A stretch of DNA of 49,889 nucleotides from Brevibacillus reuszeri (GCF_002897295.1 NZ_BEXF01000034.1:1-49889), one strand, 5' to 3'. Counted from the stretch's first letter, positions 8,217 to 16,943 are shown. Notes: generated by a model not told the origin, from the sequence alone. Translations and numbers: made by a program.

Positions 8217-8392
8217 ATGCCAGCTACTTTGACGGTCACTTTTTGTGGCTGAATCGTGACATTTTTGCTTCTGTTTCTTGAACTTGGCTGGCTTTTTGAC
8301 TTTGGCATTGGCTGGTGACACCCCACTCATCCACCTATACAGTAGGACTTGTTTGCAACAGTACCCTGGCAAAGGGGATAGGAGATGAGAAC

Positions 8393-9298
8393 ATGAGAAC
8401 GTCTAAAGCAGTACGGTGTATGGCAGCTTTGTACATGTTATTGCTGATGTTCATAACGACCGGGTGCGCAGAAAAATATGTTGTGCTCGATCCGAAGGGA
8501 CCCATTGGTGAACAACAAAAAGATCTGATGATTGTCTCAACGCTATTATGCTTGGTCGTAATCATTCCCGTATTGATTCTGACTGCAGTCATTGTGTGGC
8601 GGTACCGTGACAGGAAGGGAAGAAAGGCTAAGTATACGCCAAACTGGGAGCACAGTACCACCTTGGAGGCTATCTGGTGGGGGATTCCGATCATCATCAT
8701 TATTACGATTGGAATTATTACCGTGAAGTACACGTATTCGCTGGAGCCATCCAAGCCTTTGGATTCAACAGCCAAGCCAATTACGATCCAGGTTACCAAT
8801 CTCGATTGGAAGTGGCTGTTTCAATATCCAGAGCAAGGAATTGCCACTGTGAATTACGTCCAATTTCCAGAGGATGTACCGATCCGCTTCGAGATTACCT
8901 CTGACGCTCCGATGAATTCGTTTTGGATTCCACAGCTCGGCGGTCAAATGTATGCCATGTCAGGAATGGCGATGGTCCTTCATTTACAGGCCGATGAACA
9001 AGGCGAGTACATGGGATCAGGCGCTAACTTTACGGGGAAAGAGTTTGCCAAGATGTATTTTACGGCAAAAGCGACCTCTCAGGATTCCTTTGATCAATGG
9101 GTGAAAGAAGTGAAGGGCTCTTCGCCTGAATTAACACTAGATGGCTATAAAAAGCTGGCTGAGCAAGGGACATCAGATGTTCAAACCTTCTCAGCGTTTC
9201 CGGAAGGCTTGTTTGAGATGACAGTGACCAAGTATGCTGCCTCGCACAATCATGGCTTATCGACGCGAGAGATGCAGGAAGTCAAAGTCGATAAATAA
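8393..9298 (+). CDS. qoxA: Cytochrome aa3 quinol oxidase subunit II
   Basis: This is the 301-residue membrane-anchored subunit II of a proton-pumping terminal oxidase. The start has a lipobox (ITTGC, Cys25) and two transmembrane segments (about residues 43-68 and 90-112). The periplasmic cupredoxin-like domain contains VTNLDWKWLFQYPEQGIATVN. The Cys and His ligands of the CuA centre are missing: the corresponding stretch reads GSGANFTGKEFAKM with no cysteine, so this is a quinol oxidase, not a cytochrome c oxidase. GGATAGGAG lies 9 bases before the ATG. It leads the operon qoxABCD-ctaB-cytochrome c-sco. Confidence 0.94.
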   Translation: MRTSKAVRCMAALYMLLLMFITTGCAEKYVVLDPKGPIGEQQKDLMIVSTLLCLVVIIPVLILTAVIVWRYRDRKGRKAKYTPNWEHSTTLEAIWWGIPIIIIITIGIITVKYTYSLEPSKPLDSTAKPITIQVTNLDWKWLFQYPEQGIATVNYVQFPEDVPIRFEITSDAPMNSFWIPQLGGQMYAMSGMAMVLHLQADEQGEYMGSGANFTGKEFAKMYFTAKATSQDSFDQWVKEVKGSSPELTLDGYKKLAEQGTSDVQTFSAFPEGLFEMTVTKYAASHNHGLSTREMQEVKVDK

Positions 9299-9335
9299 TC
9301 GATACGGCTTGGAAACAGAGAGGAGAGAGTAAGCG

Positions 9336-11309
9336 ATGTGGGATCAGATAAAAGAATTCGCCTCGGAATTTTTTGTGACAGGCGATCCTTTGATTTACGG
9401 TGCGGATGTCAGCATTGTTCTCACCATGATAGCAATCGTATTTGTGCTAACGTACTACAAAAAATGGAGGTGGCTGTGGAGCGAATGGATCACGAGTGTC
9501 GATCATAAAAAAATCGGCATCATGTACATTATCGCTTCAATCCTCATGCTGTTTCGGGGGGGAGTCGACGCTCTCTTGATGAGGGCACAGCTCGCAATGC
9601 CCGACCTGCAGTTCTTGCCAGCGGAGCACTACAACCAAATCTTTACGACACATGGCGTAATCATGATCTTGTTTATGGCGATGCCTCTTATGTTTGGTTT
9701 GTTTAATGTCATCGTGCCGCTGCAGCTTGGTGCACGTGATGTGGCGTTTCCGTTTCTGAATGCGCTGAGCTTCTGGCTCTTTTTTGCAGGGGCGATGCTG
9801 TTCAATCTGTCTTTTGTCATTGGAGGGTCACCGGATGCGGGATGGCTGGCGTATCCGCCATACTCGGAAAAAGCTTTTAATCCTGGCGTTGGACTGGACT
9901 TCTACGTCTGGGGGATTCAGATTTCCGGGATAGGCAGCTTGATGACCGGGATTAATTTCATTGTGACGATTTTGAAAATGCGGACGCCGGGTATGTCCTT
10001 GATGAAAATGCCGATGTTCTCCTGGTCTGTCTTATCCAGCTGTATCGCCATTATTTTCGCGTTTCCGATTCTGACGGTGACTCTTGCGTTGTTGTTTATG
10101 GATCGTTATGCAGGTACGCATTTTTTCACCCTGGATGGCGGCGGAAATCCGATGATGTACATCAATCTGATCTGGATGTGGGGTCACCCAGAGGTATACA
10201 TCATTGTGCTACCCGCATTCGGTATTTTTTCCGAAGTGGTAGCGACCTTCTCCAAGAAAAAGCTGTTTGGCTATAAATCGATGGTTTTTGCGATGATCAT
10301 TATCAGCGTGCTCTCTTTCCTCGTATGGGCGCATCACTTCTTTACGATGGGTTCTGGTGCAGACGTCAATGCTTTCTTCGCTTTGACCACGATGCTGATC
10401 GCCATTCCGACAGGCGTGAAGGTATTCAACTGGCTGTTTACCATGTTCCGAGGAAAAATCACCTTTGAAACACCGATGCTGTGGACGGTTGGGATTATCC
10501 CGAACTTTGTCATAGGCGGTATGACGGGTGTTCTGTTGTCAGTGGCTCCAGCTGACTTTCAGTATCACAACAGCTACTTTCTCATCGCCCACTTCCATCA
10601 GGTCATCATTGCAGGAGTCGTGTTTGGCTTCTTTGCCGGTCTGTACTATTGGTGGCCAAAGGTGTTCGGCTTCAAGCTGAATGAGCGGATCGGCAGATGG
10701 GCGTTCTGGCTGTGGAATATCGGCTTCTACTTATGCTTCATGCCGCAATATGCGCTGGGTCTAATGGGTATGACCAGACGGGTATATACGTACGGCTGGG
10801 ACAAAGGCTGGTTTGAAATGAATTTGGTGTCTACGATTGGTGCCGCCATTATGGGGATTGCCTTTATCGTCCAGATTTGGGATATTGCTCACAGCATCAA
10901 GCATTTGCGACGCGATACAACAGGAGACCCGTGGAATGCGCGGACATTAGAGTGGTCGATTCCTTCACCTGCGCCGATGTACAACTTTGCAACACTGCCG
11001 CATGTGACCTCTCAGGATGACTGGTGGGAGAGAAAGCTGCGCAAGGAAGCGGGACAAGAAGTTAAAGCAGCTGCGGTTCTGGAACCAATTCACATGCCGA
11101 AAAACTCCGGGATTCCATTCATCATGTCTATATTCTGGTTCTTGGCTGGATTCGGATTTATTTTTGACTGGCTGTGGCTGATCATTCCAGGCCTGCTTGG
11201 CGTGGCGGTCAGCATGATTATTCATTCGTGCAACTATGACACCGATTACTATATTTCCGTGGAAGAGGTAGAACGCACAGAAGCTGCGATAAGGAAGGTG
11301 AACAACTAA
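9336..11309 (+). CDS. qoxB: Cytochrome aa3 quinol oxidase subunit I
   Basis: This catalytic subunit (657 residues, about 15 membrane segments) carries the low-spin heme and the heme-CuB oxygen-reduction site. Visible ligands are His106 (TTHGVIMI), His284 and the cross-linked Tyr288 (WGHPEVY), His333-His334 (WAHHFF), His411, His419 and His421 (AHFHQV). Glu286 and Lys362 (TGVKVFNW) mark D- and K-proton channels, so it is an A-type enzyme. Numbering is the same as in E. coli CyoB. GAGAGGAGAG precedes the ATG. The stop overlaps the qoxC ATG by one base, implying coupled translation. Confidence 0.97.
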   Translation: MWDQIKEFASEFFVTGDPLIYGADVSIVLTMIAIVFVLTYYKKWRWLWSEWITSVDHKKIGIMYIIASILMLFRGGVDALLMRAQLAMPDLQFLPAEHYNQIFTTHGVIMILFMAMPLMFGLFNVIVPLQLGARDVAFPFLNALSFWLFFAGAMLFNLSFVIGGSPDAGWLAYPPYSEKAFNPGVGLDFYVWGIQISGIGSLMTGINFIVTILKMRTPGMSLMKMPMFSWSVLSSCIAIIFAFPILTVTLALLFMDRYAGTHFFTLDGGGNPMMYINLIWMWGHPEVYIIVLPAFGIFSEVVATFSKKKLFGYKSMVFAMIIISVLSFLVWAHHFFTMGSGADVNAFFALTTMLIAIPTGVKVFNWLFTMFRGKITFETPMLWTVGIIPNFVIGGMTGVLLSVAPADFQYHNSYFLIAHFHQVIIAGVVFGFFAGLYYWWPKVFGFKLNERIGRWAFWLWNIGFYLCFMPQYALGLMGMTRRVYTYGWDKGWFEMNLVSTIGAAIMGIAFIVQIWDIAHSIKHLRRDTTGDPWNARTLEWSIPSPAPMYNFATLPHVTSQDDWWERKLRKEAGQEVKAAAVLEPIHMPKNSGIPFIMSIFWFLAGFGFIFDWLWLIIPGLLGVAVSMIIHSCNYDTDYYISVEEVERTEAAIRKVNN

Positions 11310-11935
11310 TGGCAAACATCCATGTTTCCGGTCAAAGCCACAACCAGAGTGGGCATGCCGAGCACCATGGTCATCCGGATCAGGAGGAAATGCGCACATT
11401 TGCCTTTTGGATCTACCTGATGACAGACGTGATCTTATTTGCAACCTTGTTTGCGACATATGTCGTGCTGCAAAACAATACAAACGGGGGACCGACAGCA
11501 AAAGAATTGCTCCAGATGAACGGGATTTACGCGAGTACATTTATTTTGCTGACGAGCAGCTTTACGAGTGGACTGGCCCTACTTGCCATGCATAAGGGAA
11601 AAAAAGCTGCGCTAATCGGCTGGCTCGCGATCACGGCGCTGCTAGGAGCGACCTTCATTACACTGGAAATTACTGAATTTACCCACATGGTCCATGAAGG
11701 GGCAACGATTGGCACGAGTGCATTTCTATCCGCCTTTTATACGCTGGTAGGAACGCATGGCTTGCACGTTACTTTTGGCTTGGTTTGGATGATCGTCCTC
11801 ATGTTTCAAATCGCGAAGCATGGGATTACACCTGTGACGAAGCGCAAAGTGAACATCATCAGCCTGTTCTGGCATTTTCTCGATATTGTTTGGATTTTCG
11901 TCTTTACCATCGTGTATTTGATGGGGGTGAAATAA
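11309..11935 (+). CDS. qoxC: Cytochrome aa3 quinol oxidase subunit III
   Basis: This 208-residue protein has five predicted membrane segments and the subunit III pattern: FWIYLMTDVILFATLFATY, LLTSSFTSGLALLAMHKG, FITLEITEF, LVGTHGLHVTFGLVW and FWHFLDIVWIFVFTIVYL. The N-terminal tail is His-rich (SGHAEHHGHPDQEE), a common feature in this group. Its ATG overlaps the qoxB stop. It stabilises subunit I. Confidence 0.96.
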   Translation: MANIHVSGQSHNQSGHAEHHGHPDQEEMRTFAFWIYLMTDVILFATLFATYVVLQNNTNGGPTAKELLQMNGIYASTFILLTSSFTSGLALLAMHKGKKAALIGWLAITALLGATFITLEITEFTHMVHEGATIGTSAFLSAFYTLVGTHGLHVTFGLVWMIVLMFQIAKHGITPVTKRKVNIISLFWHFLDIVWIFVFTIVYLMGVK

Positions 11936-12271
11936 ATGGGAAAGCAACACGTATCTGACATGAAAAAGCATGATGGAGAGTCTCATGGATCGCTGAAATC
12001 GTATGTGACCGGATTTGCATTCTCTCTATTACTTACGATTATTCCGATTATGGTGCTGGAGAATAATTGGCTGGAAGGCCGGGGGATTACAATTGTTTTC
12101 CTGGTGACAGCTGTGCTGCAGTTTATTATTCAGCTGGTCTTTTTCATGCATCTGCGTGAAGAGGAAAAGCCGCGCTACAATCTGATGTCGCTGATCCTGG
12201 GGATTTTTATTGTGCTCCTGATTGTAATTGGCTCGATTTGGATCATGATGTACAACATGGTAGCACTATGA
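11936..12271 (+). CDS. qoxD: Cytochrome aa3 quinol oxidase subunit IV
   Basis: This 111-residue protein has three membrane segments (about residues 24-44, 51-72 and 84-106), with the subunit IV pattern AVLQFIIQLVFFMHLREE. The N-terminal tail is hydrophilic. Its ATG directly follows the qoxC stop. It is the last structural subunit of the oxidase. Confidence 0.94.
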   Translation: MGKQHVSDMKKHDGESHGSLKSYVTGFAFSLLLTIIPIMVLENNWLEGRGITIVFLVTAVLQFIIQLVFFMHLREEEKPRYNLMSLILGIFIVLLIVIGSIWIMMYNMVAL

Positions 12272-12305
12272 ATGAGCTTTCACTGCAACGAACGGGGGGA
12301 TTTGT

Positions 12306-13169
12306 TTGCTGCGCGACTGGATTCAACTGACAAAGCCCCGGATATTGCAACTCAATCTGTTTGCAGCGTTTGGCGGTTATTGGGTAGCAGCTAAGTGGGT
12401 GCCAGACTGGCCACTGCTCTTGTGGGTCCTGCTCGGAACGGCTCTGACGATGGCTTCGTCTTGCGTGATGAACAACCTGTGGGACTGGAAGCTTGATCAG
12501 AAAATGGAGCGAACAAAAAATCGCCCGCTAGCAACAGGGCGGCTGAAAAAGGGAGGCGTACTTTTGTACGCCTTGCTCCTCGGTATAGCAGGCGAGTGGG
12601 TGCTGTTTTGGAATGTGAACCTGCTGTGTGGATGGCTGGGGCTGCTCGGAATGTTTGTGTACGTGGTGATATACACGATGTGGCTGAAAAGAACGTCGAC
12701 CTGGAGTACGTCCATTGGTGGTATTTCCGGGGCTATGCCACCTGTTATCGGTTATTGCGCCGTTACCGGTGAGCTGGACGCAGGCGCATGGCTGTTATTC
12801 GCACTGCTGTTCTTGTGGCAGCCGGCTCACTTCTGGTCGCTCGCTATCCGGCGAGTGGAGGAGTATCGATCTGCTGGTTATCCGCTGCTTCCTGTAAGAA
12901 AAGGGATAGCGCGAACAAAGCGGCAAATGATTCCGTATGTCGTTCTCCTGCTTCCTACCGTCTTCCTGATGTACAAGCTTGAGTACGCAGGTATTTCCTT
13001 TGCAGTTGTCGCTTTGCTTGTCGGAGTCATTTGGTCACTCCATACCCTGAGCGGGTTAAAAGCAAAGAACAATGAGAAGTGGGCCAAAACGAATTTTCTT
13101 CTTTCCGTCAATTACTTGATGATTGTGTTTCTCGTGATGATTTTGGATACCACCGGGCGTCCATTTTGA
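12306..13169 (+). CDS. ctaB: Protoheme IX farnesyltransferase (heme O synthase)
   Basis: This UbiA-type membrane prenyltransferase (287 residues) makes heme O, the precursor of heme A used by aa3 oxidases. The first Asp-rich motif is in NNLWDWKLDQKMERTKNRP (Asp60 and Asp64), followed by LATGRL; the motif LFLWQPAHFWSLAI is also diagnostic. About nine membrane segments are apparent. The start is TTG with a G-rich site (ACGGGGGGAT) about 5-10 bases upstream. It lies 34 bases after qoxD, and no ctaA (heme A synthase) gene is present in the window. Confidence 0.93.
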   Translation: MLRDWIQLTKPRILQLNLFAAFGGYWVAAKWVPDWPLLLWVLLGTALTMASSCVMNNLWDWKLDQKMERTKNRPLATGRLKKGGVLLYALLLGIAGEWVLFWNVNLLCGWLGLLGMFVYVVIYTMWLKRTSTWSTSIGGISGAMPPVIGYCAVTGELDAGAWLLFALLFLWQPAHFWSLAIRRVEEYRSAGYPLLPVRKGIARTKRQMIPYVVLLLPTVFLMYKLEYAGISFAVVALLVGVIWSLHTLSGLKAKNNEKWAKTNFLLSVNYLMIVFLVMILDTTGRPF

Positions 13170-13204
13170 GGAGTAAAGACCGAGCAGAAAGGCTGTGTTC
13201 TTTC

Positions 13205-13537
13205 ATGAAGAGAGATTCGGTTGTTTATCTGTCTCTTTTCCTTTGTTTTGCGGTAATTTCGGCATGTAGTGACCCAGACAGCATGGAGGCAGCCCCAAAG
13301 GCCGCCGCTCAAGCAGATGAGCAGGCAGCCGCGTTATATAAGAAGCATTGTTTATCGTGTCATGCAGCGGATTTAAGCGGCTTAGTGGGTCCTAGCTTAG
13401 AGCAGGTAGGGACAAAGCTGACCGAGGAGCAGATCGTTGAGATCATGAACGATGGTGCGCCAGGGATGCCGTCTTTTGCGAAAATGCTGAGCCAGGATGA
13501 GATGGAAGCAGTAGCAGGGTGGCTTTCTAAAAATTGA
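13205..13537 (+). CDS. Membrane-anchored c-type cytochrome (c551-like lipoprotein)
   Basis: This 110-residue small electron carrier has a lipoprotein signal peptide ending in VISAC (Cys21). The heme-binding motif is CLSCH (Cys49, Cys52, His53), and a probable distal Met lies in GAPGMPSF. It resembles the Bacillus CccB type. The ATG at this position follows GAAAGG by about 10 bases. It is 35 bases after ctaB and 19 before the Sco gene, so probably co-transcribed. Its presence in a quinol oxidase operon is notable because that oxidase does not need cytochrome c. Confidence 0.92.
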   Translation: MKRDSVVYLSLFLCFAVISACSDPDSMEAAPKAAAQADEQAAALYKKHCLSCHAADLSGLVGPSLEQVGTKLTEEQIVEIMNDGAPGMPSFAKMLSQDEMEAVAGWLSKN

Positions 13538-13556
13538 ATAGGGGGATGGCTTCACC

Positions 13557-14135
13557 ATGAAACGATTTCTTTTATTATCCATCCTTTGTCTGCTGACAGT
13601 GGTGGTGGCCGCATGTGGAAAAGAGAAGCAAAATCCGTACAACATTCAAGTGCAGCCGTTTACGTATGTCGATCAAGAGGGGCAAGCACTTTCGCTGGAG
13701 GATCTGAAAAACAAAGTATGGGTTGCTGACTTTATTTTCACATATTGCACGACGGTTTGCCCGACAATGACGATGAACATGGCCAATTTGCAAAAGAAGC
13801 TGAAGGCGGCCGGTGTGGACGCAGAGCTGGTTTCTTTTTCGGTGGATCCCGAAAGAGACGATCCTGCGGCTTTGAAAAGCTATTTAAGCAAGTTCGATGC
13901 TGACTTTACTAATTGGCACGCGCTCACAGGATATACGTTTGAGGAAATCAAGACGTTTGTTCTTAAATCGTTCAAGTCCACGATCAATAAAGATACAGCT
14001 ACAGATCAGGTCATCCATGGAACGGCATTTTATTTAGTCGATCAATCGGGAACTGTGGTCGCCAAATATGATGGCATGACGGATAGCACGTACGACGACA
14101 TCATTAACGATATCAAAATACTGGCAAAGCAATAG
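13557..14135 (+). CDS. SCO1/SenC family copper-binding lipoprotein
   Basis: This 192-residue protein has a lipobox (VVAAC, Cys20) and a thioredoxin-like domain with the copper-binding CxxxC motif YCTTVC (Cys64, Cys68) and a conserved His in QVIHGTAFYL (His154). Sco proteins deliver copper or keep thiols reduced during oxidase assembly, usually at CuA. The ATG follows GGGGGATGG. It is the last clear gene of the qox operon. As QoxA lacks CuA, it may serve CuB, act in thiol or redox control, or serve another oxidase. Confidence 0.93.
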   Translation: MKRFLLLSILCLLTVVVAACGKEKQNPYNIQVQPFTYVDQEGQALSLEDLKNKVWVADFIFTYCTTVCPTMTMNMANLQKKLKAAGVDAELVSFSVDPERDDPAALKSYLSKFDADFTNWHALTGYTFEEIKTFVLKSFKSTINKDTATDQVIHGTAFYLVDQSGTVVAKYDGMTDSTYDDIINDIKILAKQ

Positions 14136-14248
14136 CAGAAGGGATTGGGAATAATCAGCAGGCTGTAGACAAAGTGAGCAAGGCAGTGATGACTGCCGCC
14201 TACGAATGTGGAGTCGCACGCAAAATTCCCAACCCAGCTGACATTTAA
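14135..14248 (+). pseudogene. Possible C-terminal remnant of a malic-enzyme-like gene
   Basis: A 37-codon frame without start codon or ribosome binding site ends at TAA just before the terminator. Its translation, with VSKAVMTAAYECGVARK and the ending PNPADI, resembles the C-terminus of bacterial malic enzymes (VAKAAMETGVAR-like). It starts at the last base of the sco gene. This may be a relic of deletion next to the operon. The assignment rests on a short pattern. Confidence 0.3.
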
Positions 14249-14257
14249 GTGAAAAGC

Positions 14258-14306
14258 AAACAAACGTGTATGAGAATCAAGCTGCTCATGCACGTTTGTT
14301 TTTTTA
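14258..14306. terminator. Bidirectional rho-independent terminator between sco and the MocR gene
   Basis: AAACAAACGTG-ATGAG pairs with CTCAT-CACGTTTGTTT, with one bulge in each arm. On the plus strand it runs into a tract of T residues. On the minus strand the stem follows the MocR stop codon closely and is followed by TTTGCTTTTC. Confidence 0.88.
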
Positions 14307-15740
14307 CGATAGGACTGCTCGCAGCGCTTCTGCAAATTTTGCTATGCCAGGAGCGATCTCTTCTTCTTTTGTTCGCGCAAAAGTAAAACGAACATAGCCG
14401 GAGTCCGAGCCATACACACTGCCAGGTGTAAACACCACACCTCTGCGAACCGCTTCATCAAACAATTTATTGTCATTGACCTGTGGGATGACTTTGCACC
14501 ACAAATGCAATCCGCCTTGGGGGATGGTAAAAGTGACTTGATCCGGCAGCTCTTTTTGCAAGGCCTCGATCAATATATCGCGCTTGTATTGCAAACGCAT
14601 TCGTAGTCGTTCCAGATGCGGCTGAAAATAGTCGGACGCAAGGAAATGAGCAGCGATGCGCTGTGGAACAACGCTTAGTCCAAAGTCCATCTGCTGCCTC
14701 GCATCTGCCAATCGCTCGACAACAGAATGGGGGGCAACCATCCAGCCAACTCGCAGGCCAGATGCTGCAATTTTGGATAACGAGCCGATGTAGAGTACCG
14801 AGCCGAGCTGATCATATGATTTGAGCGGCATAGGAGGAATACCGTCATAGGCTGTTAAGCTGAATGGGTCGTCCTCGACGATAGGAAGCCCAAGCTCCGT
14901 GGCGATGTCGAGCAATTGCATGCGACGCTCCTGATCAAGAAGTTTGCCTGTCGGATTTTGAAAATTGGGGTTAACAAAGATCATCTTGATCCGATTTTTT
15001 TTATATAAGGTGCGAATATCCTCGGGTTGAATTCTTTTATGGTCCATTGGAAGACGGAACAACCGAAGGCCAGCTGATTGGAACATGGGCAGCGAATAGA
15101 TATAAGAAGGGTCCTCAATAGCAACGGCATCTCCAGGAGCCAGCAAGCATTGGGTAATCAAATACAACGATTGCTGGGACCCGGATGTGATCAGGATAGA
15201 GGAATCCGTCGTTTGGATATTCCGATAGCGAGACAAATAGGAGACCAGCTCCTCTCGCAACGGCATATAGCCTTGGGGATTGTCATAGCCGAGATATTCT
15301 TTAAACTTCTTTTCATTCATCAGCGTACTGATTTCCTCATTCGGTGAGAGCTCTGAATTCAATTCGCCACTGGCAAAGTCGATAAGGCTATTGTCTTTTT
15401 GCAGCACTTCTCGAATACGTCGCAAGTAAGGCACATTCGGGAGGAAATGCCCCCCTTCTACATACCTGTGCCAGTTGGGCGTATGCTTCGGTGTTGCTCC
15501 CCATTTATACTTGCTCACCCTCGTACCGCTTCCTGTCCGGCTTTCAATGATGCCCATTGCACGCAGCTCTTCGTATGCCTGAATAACGGTACTCCGATTG
15601 ACGCCAAGCTGCTCGGCCAGTTTTCTTTCGGAGGGCAACTGGCTTCCAGGGGGGAACTCCCCGTAGGAAATCCTGCGTTCCATTTCATCGGCGATCTGAT
15701 GATAAAGTGTTTGGTCGCTAGAGCGATCTGGTTTCCACAT
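14304..15740 (-). CDS. MocR/PdxR family transcriptional regulator (GntR HTH fused to aminotransferase domain)
   Basis: This 478-residue protein has an N-terminal GntR winged helix (SYGEFPPGSQLPSERKLAEQ, then LGVNRSTVIQAYEELRAMG; about residues 8-72). A fold-type I aminotransferase-like domain follows (about residues 115-475), with NPNFQNPTGKLL, IVEDDPFSLTAYDG and the PLP-lysine region YIGSLSKIAASGLRVGWM. MocR proteins use PLP-derived adducts to sense amino acids or vitamin B6. The ATG at 15740 follows AAGGTTGTGATC and gives the usual MWKPDRSS-type start; an upstream ATG at 15782 is less likely. No PdxST gene is adjacent, so the target is unknown; autoregulation is likely. Confidence 0.88.
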   Translation of the reverse strand: MWKPDRSSDQTLYHQIADEMERRISYGEFPPGSQLPSERKLAEQLGVNRSTVIQAYEELRAMGIIESRTGSGTRVSKYKWGATPKHTPNWHRYVEGGHFLPNVPYLRRIREVLQKDNSLIDFASGELNSELSPNEEISTLMNEKKFKEYLGYDNPQGYMPLREELVSYLSRYRNIQTTDSSILITSGSQQSLYLITQCLLAPGDAVAIEDPSYIYSLPMFQSAGLRLFRLPMDHKRIQPEDIRTLYKKNRIKMIFVNPNFQNPTGKLLDQERRMQLLDIATELGLPIVEDDPFSLTAYDGIPPMPLKSYDQLGSVLYIGSLSKIAASGLRVGWMVAPHSVVERLADARQQMDFGLSVVPQRIAAHFLASDYFQPHLERLRMRLQYKRDILIEALQKELPDQVTFTIPQGGLHLWCKVIPQVNDNKLFDEAVRRGVVFTPGSVYGSDSGYVRFTFARTKEEEIAPGIAKFAEALRAVLS

Positions 15741-15903
15741 GATGATCACAACCTTGAGTAGTTGAGTTGATAACCCAATCATATCATTCGCAATGCCTTG
15801 TCTTTTAAAAAAAGCATTTCAATCTGTTGAACATGGATGGGTCTTTTTTTGCAAAAGTGGATGGGTCCGTGCTTGAAAAACATTGCCAAGATGACAAGAG
15901 AGG

Positions 15904-15947
15904 TTGATAAAATCAGAAGCATCGGATAAAATAAGAACATATGTTCC
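15904..15947 (+). promoter_or_regulatory. SOS promoter of the YolD-like gene
   Basis: A near-consensus sigma-A promoter is visible: TTGATA, 17-base spacer, TAAAAT. The LexA-like palindrome AGAACATATGTTCC begins one base after the -10, covering the expected transcription start. It carries the full GAAC-N4-GTTC core. Damage-inducible expression is inferred. Confidence 0.82.
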
Positions 15948-15967
15948 TTGGAGGAGCGATTTGAACA

Positions 15968-16312
15968 ATGGGAAGCAAAAAAGACGATATCTTTGGTTCG
16001 ATGAGATTCGTGCTGCCGGAGCACAGAGCTCTGTATGTCGAGCATCTAGAAGATGGAAAGCTAATTCCGCTACCGATTCTGGAGGAGGATGAAATGCAGG
16101 AGATTAACAATATGATGCATGAGTCGATCCATTCCAATCAAGCGGTGAAGGTCAGCTGGTGGAGAAGTACAAAAGGGACAATGGGTATAATCGATGAGGC
16201 AAGCGGTTGGGTTCAAAAAATAGACACGGACAACCGGCGGATCAAGCTAATGAACCAAGAGGAGATCCACTGGATTAATATGAACCAATTACTCGGTATG
16301 AGATGGATGTAA
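15968..16312 (+). CDS. YolD-like family protein
   Basis: This 114-residue protein has the YolD-like pattern: FVLPEHRALYVEHLEDGK at the start, MNNMMHESIHSNQAVKVSWW-like middle part (EINNMMHESI), and the ending RIKLMNQEEIHWINMNQLLG. YolD proteins are usually encoded beside Y-family polymerases (yqjX beside yqjW/uvrX in B. subtilis) and are thought to interact with UvrX-type polymerases. GGAGGAG precedes the ATG. Here it stands alone with its own SOS promoter, about 10.8 kb from the polymerase gene. Confidence 0.85.
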   Translation: MGSKKDDIFGSMRFVLPEHRALYVEHLEDGKLIPLPILEEDEMQEINNMMHESIHSNQAVKVSWWRSTKGTMGIIDEASGWVQKIDTDNRRIKLMNQEEIHWINMNQLLGMRWM

Positions 16313-16441
16313 ATGAGAGGGAATTACAGGGAGAACAGTGAGAAAAATGAGGACAATCATTCAGAAAATCGACAAAAATGGGTCCCTTTTGAAAAGGCAA
16401 GTGTCAAAAAACAGCGTGCCGCGTTGAAACGGTGTGCGTGA
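16313..16441 (+). CDS. Small 42-residue ORF directly after the YolD-like gene
   Basis: The ATG immediately follows the YolD-like stop codon (TAAATG). The product is very polar and basic at its end (FEKASVKKQRAALKRC), with many Asn and Glu residues at the start. There is no separate ribosome binding site, but termination-reinitiation could translate it. A chance frame is possible. Confidence 0.3.
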   Translation: MRGNYRENSEKNEDNHSENRQKWVPFEKASVKKQRAALKRCA

Positions 16442-16598
16442 GGAAGAGGCGAGATTCCTGAAACGAAAACCGGTCGAAAATCACCGTTTTTCGCGTTTTA
16501 TTGGCTGCTACGGATTTTGCCAGAACAGGATGTTTCCCTGTATTGTTAGGATATCTTTTGAAGCAGATAATTGATGGATGGGAAAAAGGAGATATTAC

Positions 16599-16880
16599 AT
16601 GTTAGCACAAGAAATGGGTGTCATGTTCACCAAGCACGCCGATCAAATTACTTCCAAGCGTTGGGGTGAATTTATTCAACAGTTGGAGGAAAAAGGCCTG
16701 TACGTTCTCATCGAGACAGACACGATCGGAAGGGTAATGAGTCCATTAGGCGGATTGATGCCGATGCCGTGTAAGAGTGAGACGCTCCATATTCTGACGA
16801 CGGATGAGCTGCAGCAGCGTGGCTTGCCGCTCGGTCACCACATCGTTACGAAAAGCAAAGACAAGGCAGCAACTAACTAA
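16599..16880 (+). CDS. Hypothetical protein, 93 residues
   Basis: No family is recognised. The soluble product begins MLAQEMGVMFTKHADQITSK, with a helix followed by LEEKGLYVLIETDTIGRVM and a Pro/Gly/Met-rich turn (GGLMPMPCKS). The ATG is chosen because AAAGGAG lies about 8 bases before it; an ATG at 16578 lacks a site. A terminator follows within 20 bases, so it is probably a single transcription unit. The ~155 bases before it contain an imperfect hairpin (CGAAAACCGGT/ACCGTTTTTCG) but no clear promoter. Confidence 0.75.
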   Translation: MLAQEMGVMFTKHADQITSKRWGEFIQQLEEKGLYVLIETDTIGRVMSPLGGLMPMPCKSETLHILTTDELQQRGLPLGHHIVTKSKDKAATN

Positions 16881-16898
16881 CTGAACAAATGAACGTAG

Positions 16899-16943
16899 CC
16901 TTTCCACCGGAGATGGACGATTTCCGGTTAGGAAAGGTTTTTT
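16899..16943 (+). terminator. Rho-independent terminator
   Basis: CCTTTCC pairs with GGAAAGG, with an inner CCGG/CCGG pairing, and is followed by six T residues. Confidence 0.85.

Noticed and set aside
10965..11540. 191-codon minus-strand frame across qoxB/qoxC
   Set aside because: Antisense to the oxidase genes, whose frames are certain; a chance open frame.
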